Assembly: GCF_032118995.1 (NCBI RefSeq)
Contig: NC_092648.1
Coordinates: 20,612,450 to 20,676,449 of the forward strand
Reading direction: 5' to 3'
Source: Asterias amurensis
Lineage: Eukaryota; Echinodermata; Asteroidea; Forcipulatida; Asteriidae
DNA length: 64,000 nt
In this document: one piece after another, positions 22,761-33,400 of the stretch
How positions within the stretch are numbered: position 1 is the first letter of the stretch
Layout: every line of letters starts with the position of its first letter
The notes under the pieces: generated by a model
What the model was told of the DNA's origin: nothing
The model's input: only the letters and a program-made list of their open reading frames with translations
Database searches by the model: none
Translations under genes and position numbers: made by a program

Positions 22761-23623
22761 TAAACGCACTGCACACGGGCATGTGCTGCCTACGCATGGA
22801 GGTCGGACTGAAATTAAATAAACTCGAGCGACCGCGTCTCGCGGTAGAGTGAAATTCGTTGTCAGATGTATTTATAGCCTGTGCAGTCGCTACCTTAAAG
22901 GTCAAGATAGAATACAAAACCTATAACAAGATTGTGCTTGGGTTTAAAGACAGAGTTCTGGTAAAAATATTAGTGTAATTTGTTTTAATCTAAAAAAAAA
23001 TACCGATGATATAGCGTGGCCAGCACCTCCAGAGAAACATGTTTGTAAGGCTCACGAAATCCATACAAAACAAGTTGTTTTAACCATGTTTACCAAGGAA
23101 TTTAGAGGAATTTTTCTCAGAATGTTCGTTTAGACCAATTGTAATTGAAAACTATTGTTTTGATCTCGTGACTGTTTACCATAGTGGGTTTAAGAATACA
23201 TGCAATTCATAATTTATTTGAACCATAATAAGCATTATTTGTCAATGTCTGTCTTTGTAATTACATTTTGTAAATATGTGATGCTTATTGTTGTTGCTAA
23301 CTGAGTGCTTGGCCGATTTTAAACTATAGTATTTGATATTTACTAAACATTAGGTCTTCAAGTTGTTTTATCTTTGTTGAATTTTTTGCTTGTTTGATGT
23401 GTAAACCCACCCCTTGAAAACCGCTCTTGTCTCTCAGAAGAACAGACACATTGTAATTTCAAAATGATGTACCACGACTGTGTATGGCTAATGCAAATAT
23501 TCATGCTCCTTTATTACAATTATTCATAACCAGTAATTTTTTTTCTAAATTCAAGCTTTATGTGCCCTATTCATCAGCAGATTAACCAACCAAGTAAAAG
23601 ACCGAGTAACATACGACCCCGCA

Positions 23624-23884
23624 ATGACTACAGACACCAAATGCACCACATCTGCCGAGGAACAGCCTGCTGTTTCCCAAATAACATCAGAAGAAGAAGG
23701 CGCCCAGCCCCCTCAGAAGGAGAGAGGCCCTAGTATGAGGGTTATCACGTGCTTCCTCGTCATCCTTGCATTGCCCCACTTCATCCTCGGTGGTGTGAGT
23801 GCTGGGGCAGGTATCATTCTCTTTGGACGGGCGCCATCAACGTGGCTTGCCTATACTGTGGCGCCTATCTGGAGCGGTGGTTGC
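23624..23884 (+). CDS. MS4A-like gene, coding exon 1
   Basis: ATG in context GCAATGACT. Encodes the polar N-terminus, span 1 and part of span 2; donor GGTTGC|GTAAGT. The frame stays open into the intron to about 24046 by chance. Confidence 0.88.
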
Positions 23885-26800
23885 GTAAGTTATTACTATA
23901 ACAGACTTGACTCAAGTCCCAGTCCTGTTTATTTTTCAGTCCCATCGCCTAATCATCAGAAAATTCCCCCAAATAGGGACCTCTCGCACGAGAACGGGAC
24001 TTGGATCGAGTCTATTATTATACGTGTTAGCTTTTTAATAACATAGACGTACTTTTGTCTCAAACTCGGGTGTTATGTTAATACTGAAAAGGTGTTCTTG
24101 GGGTGTGACGAAACCTTGGAACAGAATAAACCTGCAGTACAGCATCATCTGTGGACGTACAGTGTTCATGTACCATGTGAACTTATACTGCAATGATCAC
24201 CATGTATTATCAAACAAAGCTCCCTGAAGCGTCATTGTAAGGGCGACAAAATGATATTATTCAATAGTGCTTTTAATGGAATTGCCCCGGGTCCAATTAA
24301 TTGGAGAACATCTGGGGCAACATCACATCATGAACATTGCTCAACCATGAGCATTAATTTGAAAACAAAATACTTGCAATTGATGTAGACAAAACCGCAG
24401 TTTAGTGGCGTTGTTTAACCCCTTATTAAAGGTGCCAACCCTGTAACCTATGGGGGGTCCAAAATGAGCGTGAGTTTTATTGTGTTCACTCATCTTGTGA
24501 CATTCCTAATTCCTAATGCCATGTGCCCCATTTTTGCCGCCTACATTCTTAGTGGTCTGATTGTTGATGATGCCTTTTAAAGAAATTATCATATCTTGGT
24601 TTTTGGACCTTTATCAACAAAATCTGTAAACCAATTATTATCAAGAAATATACAACAAAATCCACATGTGAGAGATTCAGCTGCATACATTGACTATTGT
24701 TAAGAGAACAGCAAAAAGTTGTCATGCTGGCCTATACTTAACGTCGAATCCATCCGGTTATGTGTATACCAACTGCCTCTCTTGTACTGCAGCAATCACA
24801 AACGGATAATCACAAAATTTTAGTGATTCATATTTGCCTAAATACCTTTATATTGATTTCTAACCAAAAGGAGACAACTTCAGAACAAATAAATTGGCGG
24901 GATGCATATTTACCGTTGTGTTTTATAAAACTTCGGATAAAAATTATACATATTTTTCAGGGTCATTACAAAATTATGATCCTACACCTTTAACACCACA
25001 TTGTATTAAGTTGTGTTCAATTGTAAACTTCCAAACAAGTTTTTCAAACTCATGATGTTTGTTGCTCATACCTTTGTGTATTAGGTTGTTGTTTGTGGAG
25101 CATTTGGAATTGCATCAGCGAAACACAAGACAGCATATTCGGTATGTATTAACCGCTCAGTGTCACTGCTTTTTGCCAATGGATTCCCCTGTTGCGATAA
25201 GAGTGAACAATTCTTAACATGTACCTCAGCTCACAGGCAAAGCATACCTTTTGATTTTGAAACAGTTAGTTTATACTCCTATGTATATATCATCTTATAC
25301 TATAAAACTACATTAGTCACGGTTTTCTTTTAGATATCGTCGACTTTTTTGAGAGAATACGTCCATCACTCTTAGGAAGAATATTCCCGAATATGAATAC
25401 ACACTCTGCTGAGAAGCGTTACGGACAGTAACATCCGCTACTCAGATTCACATTTTGTCGCATAAAAACTGATATACTTTTGCATAACCAGATTATTTTG
25501 TTATACATGTATATGTTTCTCAAAATACCATCTAAAGTTGTTGAAGGATTCTTACCAATAGTTGTTATTCCCGTATACCTTCTCTTTAAGACAAATTCTA
25601 AGTTCATGTAAAGTGCGTACTTGACGCAACTGCATAATGGAAAAGTAAATACGAACCGCCAGAAACAAGTGGAAGTTCTTGTCTAAGACACATTACCTTA
25701 GGGAAGGTCATTGACGCAATGACTTTGTGACCATAAACGTATTCCGGTATGCTTTTACATGATGATTAAACTTGAGATATCAGACAGACCATTCGGCACT
25801 CGCACCTCACATTAAACCTCCGAAGGACCTCCCCAAGGATGTTCTCAATCCATTATTCGAATCAATAACTTGAATATGAAGTGCCTGTCACAAAAAAAAG
25901 TACTGCCGAAATGACGAGCTAAACGCATTCCGGTATGCTTTAACATAATGATAATCTTGAGATACCATTAGCCCACCAGCACATTCTTTCGTACTTTACG
26001 TTCAACCTCCGAAGGACTTGGTCCCACTAAGGTGTCCTCAATCCATAATCCGATTCAATGATTTCAATATGAAGGGCCTCTCATATTTGCATTGCCATAA
26101 GCTTCACAGGAAGGAGACAGTACATGTGTCAGATGCAATTGTGTCCGCCATGCAATACTGTCCGCTCCGGACACTTTTGTATATGCAATCGTGTCCGGGG
26201 CTATGCAAGAACCGTCCGGTGGACATGTACATGACAGTACATGTGCGTGCGTAAGCGATCGTGCAAGCACTGAACCTACGTATTATGCAGCATGAATAAT
26301 TCACGTATTTTATGATTGGAGCGGATACCCAACGGCCGAACATTTCCCATGTCATTCATGACATGCACTTAGCTTGTAAAAAATGGCGAACATGTTCCGT
26401 CGACCAAGGGCGTTTAATTTACTGCAAGGGCGGTTTTGCACGGGGGCGGACACAACTGCATATGCAAATGTGTCCGGGTGGATCAGATCATCATTCGTCG
26501 TTTGTTGATTTTATAGTTTCAGTATTCTAAGCCCGTTCTTTCCCAATTTGACCAATTCCTAACAGATTCTGTGCTTCACCGCCGCCTCAGTCGTGAGTGT
26601 AATCGTGTGTTGCATCTGTATTCAACTGTTACGGCTCGGCCTCGTAGATCACACCACGGACGGGCAAACTTTCATCAAGGAGACCTTGGATACCACGGTG
26701 ATGGTTGCCTTGGCATCAGCGGCCGTCTCCTGTGCGTTCAGCACTGTCTCGGCAATTACCAGCAGCCTTATTGCATGGCATCTCAAGAAGGAGGAGAAGA

Positions 26801-27632
26801 TTAGGGGACAGCGAAGGGTTCTGAATAAAGAAGAGCTGATTGCCGAGAGGCAGAAACAGCTTAGACAGGTTTGTCAATCTTTATAGTTCAGTGGTTGAAT
26901 TGTTATTAGATTCCAAACGTGTTTAACCTCATCCACAAAAACTACCCTCTGACTTTCTTGCTATATACGCGGCAGTGTGGCGCATCTATTTCGGGGCCGA
27001 AATGGTGAGAGCAAGGGCCAATGCAGACATGAGACAACACTTTGTAGGGAGCGTTTAAACTGTACTTTCTTGATGGAGAAAGACAACGAATTATGTGTAG
27101 TTCACTAAAACTTGGTTCGATCAGCTAAGGAGGGAAAACAACTTTTGGCTTGATTTGAGCTAAAAGGGATGGAAAATTCGATTTCCTCCTCTTTCGGCAG
27201 GGTTTTTGTACCAGATTCTTAATTTATTATCCAAGAAAAATTTGTTGAAAAAAACAGCACAATTTAAACATTTTGAAATTTTTGAACTTCAAGATTTTGT
27301 TTTCTAATATTACCCACAAAGTATATAATTTGAGGTAGTGGTGATATTGTTGTATACTTCCTGTGATCATAAACGATTCATATTCACTGAGTCTCGTGAT
27401 GACGACAAAAACGCACTTGGTGGGCACCAACCGGCCACTTTCAGAACCATTGAACTTCTTCTTAGAAGATAGTTATACAATGGTCTGCCCGGATTAATTA
27501 AAACTACGACGTATGGTTTTAATTAACCCCTATACATTTCTTGATTACTTTCAGCAAAAGGAGCAAGAGAAAAAAGTACTGGATCGGATGGAAAAGGAAA
27601 GAAATCGAGCTGGACGGTACCACCGAATATGA
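23624..27632 (+). CDS. MS4A/CD20-like four-span membrane protein
   Basis: Exons 23624-23884, 25085-25141, 26566-26868 and 27555-27632 join in phase 0 to give 232 residues and a TGA stop. The N-terminal 37 residues are polar. Hydrophobic segments lie at about 40-67 (VITCFLVILALPHFILGG), 74-100, 107-130 and 147-177, followed by a basic and glutamate-rich tail. The first two spans with their small-residue GGVSAGAGIILFG stretch, the four-span layout and the 57-nt second exon fit the MS4A/CD20 family. Members sit in the plasma or organelle membrane and act in signalling or ion flux. Which family member this matches cannot be told from the window, and a CD20-like function is not implied. All introns have GT-AG borders. 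Confidence 0.87.
25085..25141 (+). CDS. MS4A-like gene, exon 2 (57 nt)
   Basis: Acceptor TATTAG|GTTGTT, donor TATTCG|GTATGT. Encodes VVVCGAFGIASAKHKTAYS, finishing span 2 and its following loop. Too short to show as an open frame on its own. Confidence 0.85.
25735..26090. repeat. Tandem duplication, period about 185 bp, in MS4A intron 2
   Basis: Both copies carry ATTCCGGTATGCTTT, AACCTCCGAAGGAC and CTCAATCCAT...TCGAATCAAT/CCGATTCAAT in the same order, with moderate divergence. Confidence 0.75.
26566..26868 (+). CDS. MS4A-like gene, exon 3
   Basis: Acceptor CTAACAG|ATTCTG, donor AGACAG|GTTTGT. Encodes spans 3 and 4, with the extracellular loop around GLVDHTTDGQTFIKETLD, and the start of the charged tail. 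Confidence 0.88.
27555..27632 (+). CDS. MS4A-like gene, terminal exon
   Basis: Acceptor TTTCAG|CAAAAG. Encodes QKEQEKKVLDRMEKERNRAG and a short basic end before TGA. Confidence 0.85.
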   Translation, partial: QKEQEKKVLDRMEKERNRAGRYHRI

Positions 27633-27980
27633 AACAAGTCCTCCGAAAAAGGGTGGTGACAAATTTTATTAATGTTGCACATTTCCCGAATATAAAAAAA
27701 CATTTTATACTTACACAAAAAGATTTATACAAATTGCAATATAAATATAAATGGCTGAAATTACTTAGGAATTTTTCACTCGAACTGTATGGACTGTAAT
27801 TAATCGTTTTATAATACCGTGTTTTAGCAATGCAGATTTCGATGACCGCAGTTTGTCAAAAGAATTATGGTATAGTGTTCAATATGTTGTTTTGTAGTAT
27901 TGTCTAGTTTGCAAGAAAGAGAACTGACGCACTGTAATAGAATATACGAGCCTTTATTACAAATAGATACCTTGCGTAGA

Positions 27981-27986
27981 AATAAA
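27981..27986 (+). terminator. Polyadenylation signal AATAAA for the MS4A-like gene
   Basis: AATAAA about 350 bases after the stop codon, on the coding strand. A motif-only call. Confidence 0.4.
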
Positions 27987-28155
27987 CTATCAATACACGT
28001 TACATACGAATTTCTTCAGATGAAGATATTTTGTTATTATGATTAGGCTAATGTTGGACCTTTTGGACGCTAGGTGGCAGCATACTTATCAGGTAAATCC
28101 ATTGTTCTTGTGTGCGCAAGCTCAGAACAACGTAAACAATCATGTGAACATAACC

Positions 28156-28412
28156 TGGGCCCAATTTCATGGCTCTGCTTACCGTAAGCACAGAATCGGC
28201 GCTTACGGAAGCAGGGAATTTTGTGCTTACGGCAAGCGTATTTCACGGGTTAGTGGCGAATTTTGGCTTCTGCGCGTGCGTACTTCACATAATAATAGGT
28301 ATTCTACGCTTACAAGGCCAGGCTAGCGCAGAAATTAGGCGCTTGCACGTAAGCGGGAAATCGTGATCGTAAGTGCAGAATTCGGCGGTAAGCAGAGCCA
28401 TGAAATTGGGCC
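28156..28412. repeat. Foldback element, GGGCCCAATTTCAT family, long-arm variant
   Basis: Opens GGGCCCAATTTCATGGCTCT and closes AGAGCCATGAAATTGGGCC. The arms extend inward with GCTTACCGTAAGCACAGAAT against the inverted GTGCAGAATTCGGCGGTAAG. Confidence 0.85.
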
Positions 28413-28509
28413 ATGGTAAGTCTGATGCCCCCCCTTAGCGTTTCAAAGTCTTACATTGAAGATGACAGTGGGAAGACATTTTGTTTATACGATTTGATGA
28501 CACTGGAAG

Positions 28510-28630
28510 GGCTTGTCCGAATTAGCGGCTACAGCCATGGCTATGGCTAGAGTTCCATGTCATCATGCGTTGAGGTATAGGATGCCTTAGCAACAGCCGT
28601 AGCCGTAGCCGCCGATTCGGATAGGGCCTT
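28510..28630. repeat. Small inverted repeat element with GCGGCTAC arms
   Basis: Left GGGCTTGTCCGAATTAGCGG and right CCGCCGATTCGGATAGGGCC are inverted. The arms contain GGCTACAGCC / GTAGCCGTAGCC. Confidence 0.7.
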
Positions 28631-29165
28631 AGACTGCGTATAGACCTTTCTATTGCAACGTCACTGCCCAAGTTTTAGCCAACCGAGGTTGCAAAAATAT
28701 GGAAAGCCATAAATGCAAAACAAAAACAGATAGCTGTTCTTATAACAATGTTTACACACGAACAATACTCAAACAGTGTTGAACGACCAATCATAGGAGG
28801 TATTTTCTTAAATTGAAAGTTTGCAGGAACTATTGAATTTGATAAAACAACATCTGTAAACACGAGGTAGCGTTTTAAACAACCGGCCGTCTATGCCAAT
28901 CGGCGTTGTTTGTTTCAATGAAAATATATATAGGTTAGTTAAAAGTTAGGTGAAGTTAATATTTACAACACTAAATATAACGCTGTGGATAACTCACTGC
29001 AGAAGTAGTTCCAGCTTCAATGTTTTTTACTTTTTTTGTAAATATATATAATTAAAAGAAATGGTTTAAACTCATTCAACCAGGTGTATAGGTCACATAC
29101 CAGAGTAACATAAAAAAGAAGTAAAAAGCACGTATATAACAAATAAAATCTTGAAACCTTTTTGT

Positions 29166-29542
29166 TTAAAGGCAGTGGACACTATTGGTAATTACTCAAA
29201 ATAATTATTAGCAGTAAACCTTTCTTGGTGACGAGTAATGGGGAGAGGTTGACGGTATAAAACATTGTGAGAAACGGCTCCCTCTGAAGTGCCATAGTTT
29301 TTGAGAAAGAAGTAATTTCCATGAATTTGATTTCGAGACCTCAGATTTAGAACTTGAGGTCTCGAAATCAACCATCTTAACGCACACAACTTCGTGTGAC
29401 AAGGGTGTTTTTTTCTTTCAATTTATCTCGCAAGTTTGATGACCAATTAAGCTCAAATTTTCCCAGGTTTGTATAGATGTTGAGATACAGCAAGTGAGAA
29501 GACTGGTCTTTGACAATTACCAATAGTGTCCATTGCCTTTAA
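29166..29542. mobile_element. TTAA element, family 1, near-intact
   Basis: TTAAAGGCAGTGGACACTAT and the inverted ATAGTGTCCATTGCCTTTAA at the ends, with TTAA on both sides. A good reference copy. Confidence 0.88.
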
Positions 29543-29566
29543 AGATAGCCTATAAGTAAATACAAT

Positions 29567-29572
29567 TTTATT
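29567..29572 (-). terminator. Candidate polyadenylation signal of the receptor gene
   Basis: AATAAA on the minus strand, about 610 bases after the receptor stop codon. Motif only. Confidence 0.3.
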
Positions 29573-30184
29573 TTATAAAGTAGAGATGAGTTATATACAC
29601 TTGTTGCAAAGTTGTTTACCCCAAATCTCAGTGTTTGATAGATACTGTTCACTATTGTCGTCATTGTCTTGGATACAAGAGTCATCAATGCCACTGTCAT
29701 TGCCAACTTTTGCCACAAAGATGAATAGTAAACGAGGTAAATTCAACGCGACCCCAATGACATGTTCCTATGAGACAATACCATTGAGCAAAATCATAAC
29801 AAAAAGTATCAAAGCGATTACATAGCATTACGTTATGAATAGTACAAACTATGCATTTCAGCCCGGTGATGGACAAGTCGTTAAATGTTTGTCACGGTCA
29901 TACAGTAAAGACTGGCACGTCCTAACCCCACCTGCACTTTTGTTGTTGTTGCGACTATAGGAGCCAGCATTATTGTGATGGGAGTCGTAGACGCGTTACG
30001 AGCCGCTTCAATGACAGAAACGTAATACGAACTGTCCACCATCTGACAGGGTCATTACAACCTTGCTTGACAAATGTTACTGTATAAGGACATGATTTTT
30101 ACCACATTATGTACAGAGCAAACCACACAGATTTTTACAAAAAGTAGGCGATAGCCAAAATTATCGTTTTCACAACAAAATATT

Positions 30185-30471
30185 TTACTGAATATGTTCT
30201 TGTCCCTCGACATGGCCAGTTAAAAGAAGAAGATAAGAAATCAACACCATCACACTAGCTGCCATTAAAAACACAATAAACATGAATTTGTCGACTGCCT
30301 TGGCGACCAACTTCCACGTCATGGTGCTCTTCCGAAGCCTTATAAATGAAGAGAATCGAACGTATGCTTTTGGTATGGGTTCGTCTTCAGGTTTATGGAA
30401 CAACCTGAGCACAAACACGGTTTCTATGATGGATGCAACGCCCAGTATCACCATACTGAAGAGATATGTGG
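30185..30471 (-). CDS. Receptor gene, exon 6 (M3, short loop, M4)
   Basis: Acceptor TTACAG|CCACAT. Encodes M3 (TYLFSMVILGVASIIETVF), a short loop with KPEDEPIPKAYVRFSS, M4 (KFMFIVFLMAASVMVLISYL) and a short tail before TAA. Confidence 0.92.
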
Positions 30472-33400
30472 CTGTAATTTACAAACAAATATAATGTTGT
30501 GGTTAGTAAAGACAATGTCGGAGGGAGCAATCAGGCAACCATTTCCAGGCAATCAAAAAAGAAACTTAACAAAACCAATACTTTCACATTTTGACGCGCA
30601 TTTTGGGAAACAATTAGGTTCGAAGCAAACTATTAAGCATGGTGGTTCCTTTTTCCACAATACGCTTCACAGCACATTTGCATCAGTCAAAAGTTGGACA
30701 GGGCTTTTAGTTTTTTTTTAGGACGGGTAACAAAATATTTTATAAAGCAATATTGCATTGATAAATTATTAAGACTTACTAATTACGGGTATTTCGTCAC
30801 CCTGTGGTGGCATGTTGTCAGAAATGAGCTGCTGGAAGAGTATAAACGCCAACAGATTGGTGATGCCGAGAGCAACTTTCTCACCCGACTCGGGGGGAAT
30901 GGCGAGGACCATCAACGTGATAACAGTCAGCAATACAGACGGTATTAGCATGCTATAGATGTAGAACTCAGACTGTCTCTTCAATGTTAGCGTATAGATG
31001 ACTTGAGTATAGGGGTGTTTGCAACAGACATACTTCTTTTCCACACGCTTAAAGTCCAAATTGACGAATCGCCAGACACCATTTTCATTGAATATTCTCT
31101 GGTTGGAATCATCGTCATCGACGAAGGTGAGATCCAGGGATGGCATGTCGTATGCCCAAGACATAAAGGTCAGCGTGCACTGTTGGACGTCGAACGGGAA
31201 AAGTCGGGTGTGTATTTTGCACGAGACTCGCAACATGGTCAGCGTGTACCAAATCACACTACCGTCTGCGGCAATGATCAGTACCACATCTTCGTTATAG
31301 TTCGAAAAGTAGAAATCCACGCTGGAAATGTAACAACATCAATAGGAAGTTAGTCTCAGATACCATAAAGTAGAAAGCAAGAATAGAATGCACCACTGAG
31401 AGGAATGGCATGCATCAACAGCAGAAACGTTTTGCCGATTGTTCTCAACGGACACAAGAAACAATGTTCGACAGCACATTCAAGAATTAAAATTCGAATT
31501 TAGAAATCAAGCATTTTATTGTCTGCATCATAAATATATGTAATTTAGTTTCCATGGCACATAAGAATAAATTAATAGCTAAAACAATTATTACAACGTT
31601 ACACAGATTAAAGGAACACGTTGCCTTGGATCGGTCGAGTTGGTCTTTCAAAAGCGTTTGTTGTAATATGCATATCGGTAGAAAGATGCTGTAAGAGTAG
31701 AATACAATGATCCACACAAACATGCCTCAAAATTGCACGGTTTTTCTTTTACCTCGTCGACTAACACGGTCGGCGATTTATGGGAGTCAAATTTTTGACT
31801 CCCATAAATGGCCGACCGTGTTTGTTCGCACAGTAAAAGGAAAACCACGCAATTTCGAGGCAAACTTGTGTGGATCATTGTATTCTACTTTTACAGCATC
31901 TTTCTACCCATATGCATTTCATAACAAACGGGTACAAACGCTTTTGTATAGACCAACTCGTCCAATCCAAGGCAACGTGTTCCTTTAAAGGACAGAACTC
32001 ATACACAATCAAATAAAACATCAAACGGGTAATGAGAGCTATGAACTAAGACGGCAGTTTCATTGACAATGGACTGAACATTCCTGCTCGATGATACCCC
32101 GACACATTGTTCACTTCGCAAAAAAACTTACCTATAAAACTGAACATTTTGGTTTTAGTCCGGGTTTTCATTTGAGCATAATAATGATATCATGAAATGT
32201 CACTGTTACGAATTGTTTTATTTTATTACAAACTACTGGTGCCAATATCATAAGAATCGAAAAACAACAAAATGCGATTAGTAAAATTATGGTGGGACGT
32301 TGTGCACATCCAACCATCTAATCTCAAGCAGCCTATAGAGTATCTGACTTACTTTTCAACCAATATGATGTTTGGTTCCATATTTGGGATGGAAGGGCGT
32401 GTATCACGTCTAGTCCACCGTAGTCGTCAGGATTCCAGACCATGTACTCGTCTTTCCACGACTAAATTTGAAAAGAGAGTAACGAATAGTGTTATGTTTT
32501 GTTTATTTAAAAAAAAAAATCGCTCAAATTGCACAGCACTGAAGGATAGAAAGTTGCTACAAACAATTTTAAGATTAACTAATTTGGCCTATCGTAAAAC
32601 GTTACTTTTATTCCAATTCCAAACTATTGTACATTTAAAACAAATTTATACGTTTTCTTTTTTACTAAAAGGGAAGGTATTTAGGCCTACGTTTGGTGTA
32701 GCCACTCTTAAAATTACTGACAGCAAAATCATTTGGTAAGATGGCTTCATACAACAGCGTTTGATAGTATAAAACATTTTGAGAAACTTTCACTTGGATG
32801 TAACATGGTTCTGCAAAATGATAAAAGTCGGTAGGCTATGCCCCCAAATCTGAATCCGAGAAGCGTTACAGCGTAACGTTTCTCAGAGTGTTCCTATCTA
32901 GGGATTATTCTTCCTGCGTGTATGGACATATCACTCAGAATTTTCGGCGATATTATCTCAAAAACGCAACCACATTTTGGTATAATTATTGCTTACCATT
33001 TTTTGCCACGTGTTGACAGTCAACTGCTGTTTAGGCTCGTCCTGTGGAGGTAAATATGACAAACAAACACGGGCTATTGAATAACACTTCTAATTCTGCA
33101 AACAATAATTTATCAGGGGTGTGCTGTGCCGCCATCGCTGCGGCAATGGGACTCGGGAAGCGTAAGGTTTTGGACAGCGCACGTGACATAAAATAACTGT
33201 TTTTCTTTTGAAAAACTTGTTATGTGGAGGTGTCTGCCTCAATCTCCGACTAGACAGCTTTACAAAATGATGCAGAGCATATGTGTTAAACTTTTTTAAA
33301 CTTAAAACAGAAACTTAATCTGAAATTCTATCGACAAAATCTTGTTGATTTAACACGTTTTATAAACAGGCAACAGTTTCATTGTCTGCGCCGTCATGCT

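Larger units (their letters stand above)
20721..23580. other. Gene-free stretch or 5' intron before the MS4A-like gene
   Basis: Contains a short CATGGAGGTAGAAA hairpin (20863-20893), a family 2 TTAA element (21264-21636) and a three-copy tandem repeat (22240-22760). No coding exon seen. Confidence 0.5.
27987..29166. other. Intergenic stretch between the MS4A-like gene and the receptor gene
   Basis: No exon recognised. Holds two foldback elements (28156-28412 and 28510-28630) and otherwise unremarkable AT-rich sequence. Confidence 0.5.

Noticed and set aside
30282-31353. Plus-strand open frames across the receptor exons
   Set aside because: Antisense shadows of exons 5 and 6 of the receptor gene.
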